Under the pieces are notes generated by a model. It was not told the origin of the DNA and did no database searches. It saw only the letters and a list, made by a program, of their open reading frames with translations. Below, piece by piece: positions 1-8,170 of a DNA stretch of 64,000 bases (positions within the stretch are counted from its first letter, which is position 1; each line of letters begins with the position of its first letter). Both the position numbers and the translations under genes were made by a program. Source of the DNA: Onthophagus taurus (taxonomy: Eukaryota > Arthropoda > Insecta > Coleoptera > Scarabaeidae); contig NC_091976.1 of the NCBI RefSeq assembly GCF_036711975.1, forward strand, positions 9,114,001-9,178,000. Reading direction: 5' to 3'.

Positions 1-239
1 ATGGGGTTGATTAATTTAGGAATTTAATTGTTCAAATTTTAAAGAATTTTTTTTTTTGAGGATCAATTGGGAATAAAATAGGAATTCGGTTAACTTAGTT
101 AAAACTTTTTTTTAAGTAATATCAGAATAAAGAACAAAAATGGAAGGAGATTTTAGGGAAAAATATAATGTACCACTTTTTTTGGTAATATGAGTTTTTT
201 AAAGTTATAAAACGAAAACACGACAAAATTTAACTCTCT
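1..239. other. Left flank, no gene seen
   Basis: AT-rich sequence with short homopolymer runs. No reading frame or repeat could be supported here. It ends at the 6-bp target duplication of the Polinton. Confidence 0.6.
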
Positions 240-245
240 TTCGTC
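240..245. repeat. Target site duplication TTCGTC (left)
   Basis: TTCGTC stands directly before the left terminal inverted repeat and recurs directly after the right one at 13668-13673. A 6-bp duplication is the known signature of Polinton/Maverick integration. Confidence 0.9.
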
Positions 246-714
246 AGTAGTGTAAGAATGCCGGTTCTAGAGCGGAAGTTAATCCTGCCAATCCTGCGGT
301 GACGTCACGCCTCAATGTATTAGGTATAGGGGGGGATACCAACCAAAGTTTGGGGGAAAAAAAATTAGGTTGGTATTAAAAGTAACTAGAGATCTAGGGA
401 TTTTTAGAAAATTAAATAGAAAAATTTAAATACAATGGCGCCACCTATGATTGAGTGGTGTAAGTACTAGATTTAGGAATTTTTTATAAAATTAAACAGA
501 AAAATTTAAATATAATGACGCTAGCTATGATTGAGAATTGAACTGTAAATTAGCGTAACTTGAGCTGAAAAATTAAATGGTGGTGGTGGTGGGAATATAG
601 GATTAAAAATAAAAAAAAATCATTACATTTCAAATTAACAATAAATTATATTAGCATAATATATAAAAAAACCAATATATAATATAATCTGTGATTAACT
701 TGAAATGACTACAT

Positions 715-1062
715 TTAAGAAATAGATGCCGATGGAATTTCATCATTTGAACCAATATTCTTCTTCTTCTTCTTTATAAATTCAATTTTTTGCACAGTAC
801 ATGTCTTGTTAAGTTCAAGTTCTCCAAGATATACCAAACACATTTCACGTAGTTCAACAATTTCAGCATCGGAAATCACTTCAGCAATACGTTTAGGTAG
901 AAACACAATAAATCCAGCTTCCAGTTCAACAATTACCATAGGCCAAGCTCGGCTTGGAATACGTTTAGCTGCTACAATTGGATACGGTATATGTAAATGT
1001 AAATCACTCACTTTTTTCTTAGGTAAAAATTCACACTGTCCTAAACGATTTAGATGTTCCAT
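715..1062 (-). CDS. OB-like small DNA-binding-type protein, left TIR copy
   Basis: 115 residues, nearly identical to the product at 12852-13199 (three differences seen: I/T, M/T, A/S). The core pattern, a PYPIVAAKRI strand followed by VIVELEAGFIVFLPKR, is also seen in the gene at 1827-2117 (VLIELEDFKVYIPK). From memory, small proteins of this pattern recur in arthropod Polinton-like and related elements and have been regarded as OB-fold, single-strand-binding-like. That function is inference. The C-terminus is lysine-rich (FIKKKKKN). The ATG overlaps the end of a 47-codon frame read in another phase. The gene lies wholly inside the terminal repeat, so two doses are present. Confidence 0.7.
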   Translation of the reverse strand: MEHLNRLGQCEFLPKKKVSDLHLHIPYPIVAAKRIPSRAWPMVIVELEAGFIVFLPKRIAEVISDAEIVELREMCLVYLGELELNKTCTVQKIEFIKKKKKNIGSNDEIPSASIS

Positions 1063-1193
1063 CTTTTCAATAAGCGGTGTATAAACTTCAAGTGAACAGC
1101 TTGGAGTGTAAGTTCGGAATGAATAAATTTCGCACTAGGCGGTAGAGATAATGTAACCGCAAAAAAAAATAATGTGGTTAGACGCAATAACAT
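1050..1193 (-). CDS. Small signal-peptide-like protein, left TIR copy
   Basis: A 47-codon frame starting ATG with a basic N-terminus (MLLRLTTL), a hydrophobic FFFAVTLSL core and a PPSAKF segment like a signal peptidase site. It overlaps the start of the OB-like gene by a few bases. The right TIR copy has one extra Phe from a 3-base indel and stays open, a weak sign of coding constraint. No family is recognised. Confidence 0.35.
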   Translation of the reverse strand: MLLRLTTLFFFAVTLSLPPSAKFIHSELTLQAVHLKFIHRLLKRWNI

Positions 1194-1436
1194 CTCTCTA
1201 GATAAACAAATTTCCAATAACAACTGTTGATAAAATTAAAAAAAATAAAATTATCAAAAGGAAAATTCGAGAAACAATAGAAATTACTCACAGTATAAAA
1301 AATAAATCGATCCTAAGTGTTCCCAACACATCCCAATGGTTGGTAAACCATGTTCTCCACAATCTCAATATGATTGCGATGGGCAACATCCCGTAAAGCT
1401 CAAATACATGAATTCTTTTTTTAGTCTTAAATTCAC

Positions 1437-1826
1437 AACCTCGGCTGCTGAATCAAACAGGCTTGATGGCTGTTTATAACTCATCTTTTTATAATTTGAT
1501 GTTTATGTTCTGGTTTAGATTGAAGTAATTCTATAATGTCTTTTTCACCACATTTTATATTAATTTTCTATTTGTCCTATTTCCCGATGTTGTCATCCGA
1601 AGAAATTTATCTGTTTTTTTGTGGTAATTTGTTTTTCGTGGTATTTCGTTTGTTCGCCACTGTATTTTTTTGCAGATGTATTTCTCAGTTGTGATAATTG
1701 CGGTTTTTGTGGTTTTACTTTATTATGCACGTGTTATTTTTTTATTTTATTATCTATTTACTTAGAATAACATTTTAATCAGTTGTGTCCCACAGATTGA
1801 TTTCATCGGTTCTATATCGGTTAAAA
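1437..1826. other. Spacer between left TIR and first single-copy gene
   Basis: AT-rich sequence without a supported gene. It probably holds the promoter of the OB-like gene at 1827, but no clear TATA element is positioned there. Confidence 0.4.
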
Positions 1827-2117
1827 ATGGAAAATTTTAATCAAATTGGTGCGTCATTGAATAGTAAACTTGATTTACTTAACAATATATATGCAAGATC
1901 CAGTAAAACCTTGGTAAGAGTCTCCCGTTTGGAGTGTAATAGAGTATATCGTATAATAGGAATTGAGAGACATGTTAATTCGAGTAGTACATATCCCAAA
2001 GTTTTAATTGAATTGGAGGATTTTAAAGTCTATATACCTAAATGTTATGAAGATGAGATATTAAAGGATGATACGTTTACAATTTTAACATCTTCAATCT
2101 ATCGGATTGATCTTTAA
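1827..2117 (+). CDS. OB-like small protein, single-copy paralogue
   Basis: I chose the ATG at 1827 (MENFNQIG), giving 96 residues. An upstream in-frame ATG at 1785 adds only an unrelated-looking leader. The central stretch (CNRVYRIIGIERH, then VLIELEDFKVYIPKCYEDE) has the same layout as the TIR-encoded 115-residue protein: a strand after PY/VY, then V-I-V-E-L and F-V-Y/F-L/I-P-K. The C-terminal third recurs as a truncated copy at 12387-12478. Sequence 3' of this gene (about 2183-2275) resembles the inner part of the right TIR (about 12615-12710) in the same orientation. This points to a past duplication involving the terminus. Single-strand DNA binding is a plausible but unproven role. Confidence 0.65.
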   Translation: MENFNQIGASLNSKLDLLNNIYARSSKTLVRVSRLECNRVYRIIGIERHVNSSSTYPKVLIELEDFKVYIPKCYEDEILKDDTFTILTSSIYRIDL

Positions 2118-2182
2118 AGGTTCTACCTATCTAATGGATATTTTAAATTTTGTAAATTTAAATGAAGTTTAATTTTTTTTAT

Positions 2183-2275
2183 AATGTGAGTATTTCTATT
2201 GTTTCTCGAACTTTCCTTTCGATAATCTTTATTTTTTATCTTTTTATCTTTTACCAACAGTTGCTATGGAAAGTT
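2183..2275 (+). repeat. Direct partial copy of inner right-TIR sequence
   Basis: This stretch, GTGAGTATTTCTATTG through ACCAACAGTTG, aligns by eye with 12615-12710 in the same orientation. Both copies start with a splice-donor-like GTGAGT and end in CAACAG. Confidence 0.6.
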
Positions 2276-2383
2276 TGTTAACCACAAGCGGAAATGCGCG
2301 TGAAAAAACAACTATATTTTAAATAAAAAACAATGTATTAAATGAAAAAATTTATTTAAACCAATAAAATGTATATTTAATCT

Positions 2384-2895
2384 TTACAATAAATTTTCAT
2401 TAGAAATCCAACTGTTCTGAGACGAATCAAAACCTAACCATTTCACGTACAATCTATCCCCTTTCCTCCTTCTTATCACTTTTTCAACGAGATAAACGTC
2501 AGGTTGTTTAGATAAACTGAGCTCAAATTCATAAAATGCTCCTGAAATGGGTTGACCATTCATATCCTCCAACAAATATGTTACAGGTTTGTTATTTGAA
2601 CTTTAGCAATTTTAAACAATTCAGTAGTCCAATTTGGTAGGTATCCTTTATCGAAAACATGTTTATGTCTACTGATTCGTACCGTATCACCAACTTTAGA
2701 CTTTCATTTACCAGTAATTTTTACGAAATTGTAGACTGTACTGAGAAGCTGATTTTCAATAGATTTAGAATTTATTAAATTAGGAGCTAGGAGCTAGCTT
2801 TGTAGTCCTATGCTTTGAAGCGTTATAAATTTTAGCTACGTCATTCAAAAGATGTAACCATTTATGATTCCCGTAAAGACTAAAGTATTTATAGA
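2384..2895 (-). pseudogene. Polinton integrase, C-terminal relic with chromodomain
   Basis: The readable C-terminus at 2575-2384 contains a chromodomain (YLVEKVIRRRKGDRLYVKWL, then FDSSQNSWI). Upstream on the same strand, in shifted frames, are an SH3-like segment (KVGDTVRISRHKHVFDKGY, then PNWTTE) at about 2700-2600 and an end-of-catalytic-core segment (KYFSLYGNHKWLHLLNDVA) at about 2890-2840. This order is that of retrovirus-like integrases of arthropod Polintons. The DDE core and the N-terminal zinc-binding domain are absent. The gene stops where the 213-bp tandem repeats begin. Frameshifts and a stop make it inactive. Confidence 0.85.
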
Positions 2896-2900
2896 GCCTT

Positions 2901-3600
2901 CTGTTTTATCTGACCAACCGCTTTTATCGGCACCGATACTTTTTCGAACTGAAAAGCGGTTGGATGGGTAAAACAGATTGGTACAGATAAATTTTAACAG
3001 GCCGGTTTTAACCGATCTGTTTTATCTGACCAACCGCTTTTATCGGTTGTAACACCGATACTTTTTCAAACTGAAAAGCGGTTGGATGGGTAAAACAGAT
3101 TGGTTTCTGATCAAATTATACCGTTGACGGATGGAATTCTTATAGTTACTGGGGGACGTTAAGGATTGTCACAGGTTGTTATATAAACTGTTTTAACAGA
3201 TAAATTTTAACAGGCCGGTTTTAACCGATCTGTTTTATCTGACCAACCGCTTTTATCGGTTGTAACACCGATACTTTTTCAAACTGAAAAGCGGTTGGAT
3301 GGGTAAAACAGATTGGTTTCTGATCAAATTATACCGTTGACAGATGGAATTCTTATAGTTACTGGAGGACGTTAAGGATTGTCACAGGTTGTTATATAAA
3401 CTGTTTTAACAGATAAATATTAACAGGCCGGTTTTAACCGATCTGTTTTATCTGACCAACCGCTTTTATCGGTTGTAACACCGATACTTTTTCAAACTGA
3501 AAATCGGTTGGATGGGTAAAACAGACTGGTTTCTGATCAAATTATTCCGTTGGCGGATGGAATTCTTATAGTTACTGGGGACACTCTACGGACTGTGGAG
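2901..3600. repeat. Tandem array, 213-bp period, hairpin-rich
   Basis: The motif CTGTTTTATCTGACCAACCG starts at 2901, 3017, 3230 and 3443. The last three copies are spaced exactly 213 bp; the first has an internal deletion. Each unit holds an inverted repeat (CAACCGCTTTT ... AAAAGCGGTTG) with a smaller internal one (ATCGG ... CCGAT). The array replaces the integrase N-terminal half. No reading frame is supported. Confidence 0.9.
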
Positions 3601-3626
3601 GATATGGTTGGAACAAACCCCATTAA
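3586..3626 (-). repeat. Inverted fragment of the metalloproteinase gene
   Basis: About 41 bases here are the reverse complement, with two mismatches, of about 4690-4731 inside the metalloproteinase catalytic domain (core GTTTGTTCCAACCATATC on the plus strand of the gene). It lies at the end of the tandem array. Confidence 0.75.
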
Positions 3627-3739
3627 AACAAGGAACCATACATCTGAACATTTGTTTCAAGAGCAATATATAGCAGTAACAACCCCTTTAGAAAAAACAA
3701 ATTCGAGACTGCATGTATACATATAAACCATTGAGTGGT

Positions 3740-3895
3740 GAGGTGTTGGTAATCATAAACTAACAGGATATCCACATTGATAAAAAAATGTGGTCAGCCA
3801 CAGAGAAAAACAACTGTGCAGATGCAGGTGCAGGACGTTATAGACAAACAGGATGTCCACAATGATAAAATGTGGTTATCCGTGGAAAAAAACAA
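3740..3895. repeat. Two imperfect copies of a CCACATT/AATGTGG hairpin segment
   Basis: The phrase ACAGGATATCCACATTGAT (about 3763) returns as ACAGGATGTCCACAATGAT (about 3850). Both are followed by AATGTGGT and a run ending AAACAACT. The two copies are just upstream of the DIQG gene promoter region. Confidence 0.6.
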
Positions 3896-3906
3896 CTACC
3901 ATTGAC

Positions 3907-3915
3907 TATATATAT
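3907..3915 (+). promoter_or_regulatory. Possible TATA element of the DIQG gene
   Basis: TATATATGA lies about 35-45 bases before the ATG at 3951. Spacing fits a short 5' leader. Inference from sequence only. Confidence 0.35.
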
Positions 3916-3950
3916 GACGTCCATGCTATGCACACACATTAGTTACCATC

Positions 3951-4469
3951 ATGACATTCAGACGTACGGCAGTTGTAGATATTCAAGGTGTTCAAGTCGA
4001 TTCAGAATTTGAAGCCAGAGAAGTCACTCTCATAGATTTAGACACATCCCACACGTTACATCTACATCTTCAGTCAAGCAAACCATTCCGAGCGCTGAAC
4101 GAAAAGGACCAGAAGTCTTGTAGATATTTAGAACGGCATCATCATCGATTGGGTTTTAACGATGGCTGGATCAGGCAAGGTATGGGTTTGAAGCTGCTCG
4201 ATGATACCATTTCAAACTATGATCTTATCTATGTGAAGGGGAACCAGAAGGCACATTTTTTGAAAAATCGTCCATGCCATCCAAATCGATGTTGTAGGAA
4301 TTTAAAGATTATCGACCTATCGCTAGAAAAATGTAATGTAGCCGAAGAGATTAAATTAAATGTTTCGTTAGATGTGTGTTGGTGTCATAACGGGTTCCCA
4401 GCCGTATGTTCGCAAAACAACGCATTAATATTAAAAAATTATGTAAACCAATCGAAATTTATGCTGTAA
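3951..4469 (+). CDS. DIQG-type protein of arthropod PolB elements
   Basis: 172 residues, complete frame from ATG to TAA. It opens with AVVDIQGVQ, followed by an acidic KE/RE-type strand. A HHHRLGFNDGW segment lies near residues 64-74, then LIYVKGNQKA, then IIDLSLEKC near residue 122, and a Cys/His-rich tail. From memory, proteins with this DIQG / YVKG / IDL layout occur widely in insect genomes near protein-primed polymerase genes and may have an RNase H-like or exonuclease-like fold. That is recollection, not a search result. The frame is intact while the neighbouring genes are broken. AT-rich 3' sequence follows (AATAAATATA at about 4499). Confidence 0.65.
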   Translation: MTFRRTAVVDIQGVQVDSEFEAREVTLIDLDTSHTLHLHLQSSKPFRALNEKDQKSCRYLERHHHRLGFNDGWIRQGMGLKLLDDTISNYDLIYVKGNQKAHFLKNRPCHPNRCCRNLKIIDLSLEKCNVAEEIKLNVSLDVCWCHNGFPAVCSQNNALILKNYVNQSKFML

Positions 4470-5129
4470 ACCAATGAAAATGTATTGTACTATAAAAAAT
4501 AAATATATATATTTTGTAAACTATTGAACTTTCATTCATTCAGTCCTTAACATACAACAAGTTAAGATGTACCCTAAGCTGATAATGATACATTAAAGCT
4601 ACTGTTAAAACCCCGATGTGGTAATTTGGATGTTTATACAAATTTAAACTATAAACATATAACGCGTAAGTGGAACTTTACTAAAATTCAATGGGGTTTG
4701 TTCCAACCATATCATCTACAGTCCGTAGAGCTATTTAGAAAGGGGTTTAACGTTTGGTCTGAGCATATAAATTTACAATTTCAAAAAACTTATCGAGATA
4801 TTAACATTTTAATCGGGTTCCGAAGTGTGAATCATACACTTATCCAAAATCCTAGGATAAATTGCCCCGCTAAATTTGATTGTAAAGGAGGTGTGCTAGC
4901 TCACGCAGAGTATCCGAGTATACATAAAGTTAAAGTTGAAATTCATATAGACATAGACGAGAATTAGAATTTCACTAATAATAACGAAAATGAAGTCAAT
5001 TTATTACCTGTTATTATACATGAAATTGGTCACTCTTTAGGATTAGATCATAATAATCGAAATGATTCCGTAATGTATGCATATTATGGTGGAGTTGAAA
5101 CCTTCACTTGTTTATCACTTGATAAACCT

Positions 5130-5270
5130 AGTATCTCTACAACAACCTCAATTCCCACTACAAATAGAACTCAAACTTCGACTACAAAAAGAACAACAAC
5201 AACAAGAACAACAACAGTAAGGCCATCACCATCAACAACAACAACAATAAGGTCAACATCAGTCTCAACT
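5130..5270 (+). repeat. Thr-codon-rich low-complexity hinge
   Basis: A run of ACA, ACT and ACC codons encodes a Thr/Ser/Arg-rich linker between catalytic and hemopexin-like domains. Hinges at this position are normal for matrix metalloproteinases, though their length varies. Confidence 0.8.
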
Positions 5271-6551
5271 GTAAACGTCTCCCATATATGTGATGTGGAT
5301 GAAAAGTTCACAGCATTTTTAATTTACGATAAAATAGTCTACGTTTTCTTTAAGCAGTGGGTTTGGTTAATTGATCTAAAGACTAAAAAACCGATTCAAT
5401 CCGAAGCTGTAAACATTTTAGATTGGATACACCCCTTGAGAGGGGTTTTAGACAATAGCGACTATGACTATGTAGTGTCAGTAGATTCCAATGGCCTATT
5501 CACATTTATTATCAAAAATGAAATATATATAATTGAAATTAAGAGTTTAACTGTAAGGTATAAATATAGATTTTCTGAAACGGAATTAGGTTTAATTGAT
5601 GTAAGTAAAATTAGAGGTGTGGTTACCAGTAATTACGGTTTGACATACATCTTTTTCGATAAACATTACATCATCCACGTAGATGAGTACTTTTACAGAA
5701 GAAAAAGATTATAATGTCTGCAGATGAATTCTTTCCGGGAATTCCAAACAACTTCAGTGGTGTATATAAAACGTCTGATGGTTTATTAAATTTCTTTGTT
5801 GCGGATATAATTATCCGTTACAATGAATATTTAAAAGAGGTTGTGAGTAGTTCGGAAAAGAATCTATCTTTATTGGGTATATCTTGTCCCTATAAGTCTT
5901 TAATTGATCAACTCAAATATACAGTGCTAGCGTAAAGTAACCCCCCCCCTGTTTAACTTCTGAACAGATTGAGATATCAATATGAACAAAAAAACGTCAG
6001 TTTCTATATTTTATCAGCACAAATATTTTCTTATGGAAAATTTTGGTATCACTTTTAGTTTTTCCGGAAAATGGAACAGCTTTGTTTTTTTAAATGGAAT
6101 ACCCAGTATATTATGGTATCTTTCGAAAGAATAAAACAATACGAATTCAACGATACCTCACAATCAAATATCGTTTTATTAGTTTTTTACATAAAAATTA
6201 AACAAAATGCGGAATTTCGCCGGAAAAACCAACGTATCTTCGTTGACTACCTGTCGAGATACAATGGGCCAGATAAATGGTGGACGGTCAGTTAAAGGTC
6301 GGTCTACGCTCGGATTAAGCAGGGTTAAAATCGGCAATTCTTTTAGAATGTTTTTATGAAACAATCAATACAAGAAAAGGATAAAAAGAAAGTTCTTTTT
6401 AAAACTTCTAAGAAAAAATTGTCATAACAACAATTTTAAAGTTTGTAGGTACTTTGAAATTTTGTATTTAAGGCAGCATGCAAATATTTTCCTTCATTTC
6501 TATCTTTGAATTCTACCCGACCAAGTATAACCAAAGAAAGGCGAGATCAAA

Positions 6552-6869
6552 ATGGCTAGAAGGAGTTTAGAGCACAATATCGAAGCAATTTTAATATTCG
6601 CTCGTGCTGACAGAAATCTACATGAAACAGGGCGACAATTTAAGGAACGATTTCCTGAACATCCAATTAGTCGAAAATATTTAAGAGAGCTTGTGAATAA
6701 GTTTTTGGAAACTGGAAGCGTCGAAGACCGCAAAAGAACTGGTCGTCAGATATTAACAGAAGTATTTAATGTGCCCATGATGTCGTCTGCTGCTATCGCA
6801 TCAACGTGTGATGTGTTAAATATTTCCGCGTCGTTGTTGGAAGACGTGGAAATACTTAAAGAAGAATAA
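6552..6869 (+). pseudogene. Transposase N-terminal helix-turn-helix fragment
   Basis: 105 codons beginning MARRSLEHNIEAILIFARAD and continuing with RQFKERFPEHPISRKYLREL and FLETGSVEDRKRTGR. This is the N-terminal HTH pattern (DUF4817-type, from memory) of mariner-like transposases common in insects. The frame runs into unrelated sequence, and the DDE core that should follow is missing. Confidence 0.7.
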
Positions 6870-6884
6870 ATATCATCCATTTTA

Positions 6885-7161
6885 ATCCACATTATGCGCC
6901 AATGGTACGAAATTATCTTGATAAAAATTTTAATGGACAACAAGATCACCAGATCTGACACATTTAGATTTCTTTTTATGGGGTTATTTAAAATTCAAGG
7001 TATATGAAATTCCGTTGGGTAGTATTGAGGATTTAAAACAAAAAATTATTGACGTCTGCCAAAATATTGATCACATGTTAAGCCGTGTGAGAGAGGAAAC
7101 ACTACAAAGATGGTACCACTGCCTAGAAATTCAAGGTAATCATATCGAACAATTTACTTAA
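6885..7161 (+). pseudogene. Transposase C-terminal fragment
   Basis: In shifted frames one can read SPDLTHLDFFLWGYLKFKVY, then EDLKQKIIDVCQNID and a tail ending IQGNHIEQFT before TAA at 7159-7161. The SPDLTxLDFFLWG motif precedes the last catalytic acid region in this transposase group. It has stops and a frameshift relative to the N-terminal fragment. Confidence 0.7.
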
Positions 7162-7782
7162 TATTTGATTCTTAATAAATAAAAAAATCTTTTATTATTC
7201 AATAACAACACTACGTTACCTATACTAGCAAAATCTTTAATAAGAAAATTTCATTTCTTATATTGACTTTTTTTCTTTATAAATATTTTTTGATAAAATA
7301 TGATTAATTCATAAATTTAATATACTTCCAAACAACTTTTATTTCATTTCTAAAAAAAATAAGTAATTGAACTTGCAATTTTAAATCCGTCTTAGCTCGA
7401 GCGTATACCGACCGTCCACCATTTACCTGGCCGATTGCATTTCGACAGGTAGTCGACGAAGGTACGTTGGTTTTTCCGGCAAAATTCCGCATTTTGTTTA
7501 ATTTTTATGCGAAAAACTAATAAACCGATATTTGGTTGTGAGGTACCGTTAGATTCGTATTGTTTTCATCTTTCGGAAGATACCATAATATACTGGGTGT
7601 TCCATTTAAAAAAACAAAGTTGATCTATTTTCCGGAAAAACTAAAAGTGATGGCAAAATTTTCCATAAGAAAATATTTGTGCTGATAAAATATAGAAACT
7701 GACGTTTTTTTGTTCATATTGATATCTCAATCTGTTCAGAAGTTAAACAGGGGGGGGGGTTACTTTACGCTAGCACTGTATA

Positions 7783-8170
7783 TCGTCTACAATAATTTCA
7801 TCAAATATCACAATTCCAGCGGAAAATTAAATATGTTATGTATCAAATGTGATTTAATCTATGTAACGACAAACTTATTTGGGTTCTATGTAAATAAAAA
7901 TTTTTCCACTTGTTTATACATTTGTGGTTTTTTGTTTTTTGAAGTAGAATTAATTATCTTGTCCAACTGTCATCCGTTTGTGGTTTCTTGTTTATGTTTG
8001 AAACTACTATCTGTTTTTCACCGCAATTATCTACAACTTGTTTTATTATTTAAAGACAATAGATATATAAAGGATGCTCTGGTTACCGAAAAGTTAATAG
8101 CATTTGTTCGTGATCGCGTAGACACCGTGTTATTTTTTATTTCCGAAAGTGAAAAGAAAAAACTCTAAAC
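7783..8170. other. Intergenic stretch before the polymerase
   Basis: AT-rich. An open frame to 8168 runs through here from within the mariner inverted repeat. It is hydrophobic and Leu/Phe-rich, with no family pattern, and is not supported as a gene. Confidence 0.4.
8064..8072 (+). promoter_or_regulatory. Possible TATA element of the polymerase gene
   Basis: TATATAAAG lies about 100 bases before the polymerase ATG at 8171. Plausible core promoter by sequence only. Confidence 0.35.

Larger units (their letters stand above)
246..1436 (+). repeat. Left terminal inverted repeat (about 1.19 kb)
   Basis: Reverse complement of 12475-13667, with scattered substitutions and small indels. It contains an OB-like gene and a small signal-peptide-like frame, both reading toward the outer end. 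A 9-A run here matches a 12-T run on the right, a difference of three bases that keeps the small frame open. Confidence 0.9.
5920..7780. mobile_element. Mariner-like long-TIR element inside the metalloproteinase
   Basis: Inverted repeats of about 380 bp begin TACAGTGCTAGCGTAAAGTAA on the left, with the reverse complement on the right. TA duplications flank the element at 5918-5919 and 7781-7782. A poly-C tract follows the tip on the left and a poly-G tract mirrors it on the right. Between the repeats lie only the start and end of a transposase gene, so this is a deletion derivative of an IS630/Tc1/mariner-type element. Confidence 0.85.
4578..7795 (+). pseudogene. Matrix metalloproteinase with hemopexin-like domain, broken
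   Basis: The frame is open from 4578 and has a cysteine-switch motif (KPRCGNLDV at 4608-4634). A catalytic domain follows, with the zinc site HEIGHSLGLDH at 5019-5051 and the Met-turn (SVMY) at 5067-5078. Next come a Thr-rich hinge of ACA/ACT codons (about 5130-5270) and a Cys-bounded hemopexin-like region (ICDVDEKF ... FFPGIP ... GISCP) to about 5890. Peptidases of this family cut extracellular matrix and other secreted proteins; no signal peptide or full propeptide is visible here. Breaks: an in-frame TAG at 4965-4967, a frameshift at about 5712-5714 inside the hemopexin region, and a mariner-like insertion at 5920-7780. After the insertion the same phase resumes at 7783 and stops at 7793-7795. 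A host-derived cargo gene is the likely origin. Confidence 0.85.

Noticed and set aside
2901-3600. CRISPR-like array
   Set aside because: The unit is 213 bp and repeats as a whole without unique spacers, in a eukaryotic transposon.
5712-5714. Programmed -1 frameshift in the metalloproteinase
   Set aside because: No X XXY YYZ heptamer in phase and no obvious stem after it; a simple indel explains the shift better.
7710-8168. 152-codon open frame before the polymerase
   Set aside because: It starts inside the mariner inverted repeat and its product is hydrophobic low-complexity without a family pattern. The original sequence before the insertion would not have had this start.
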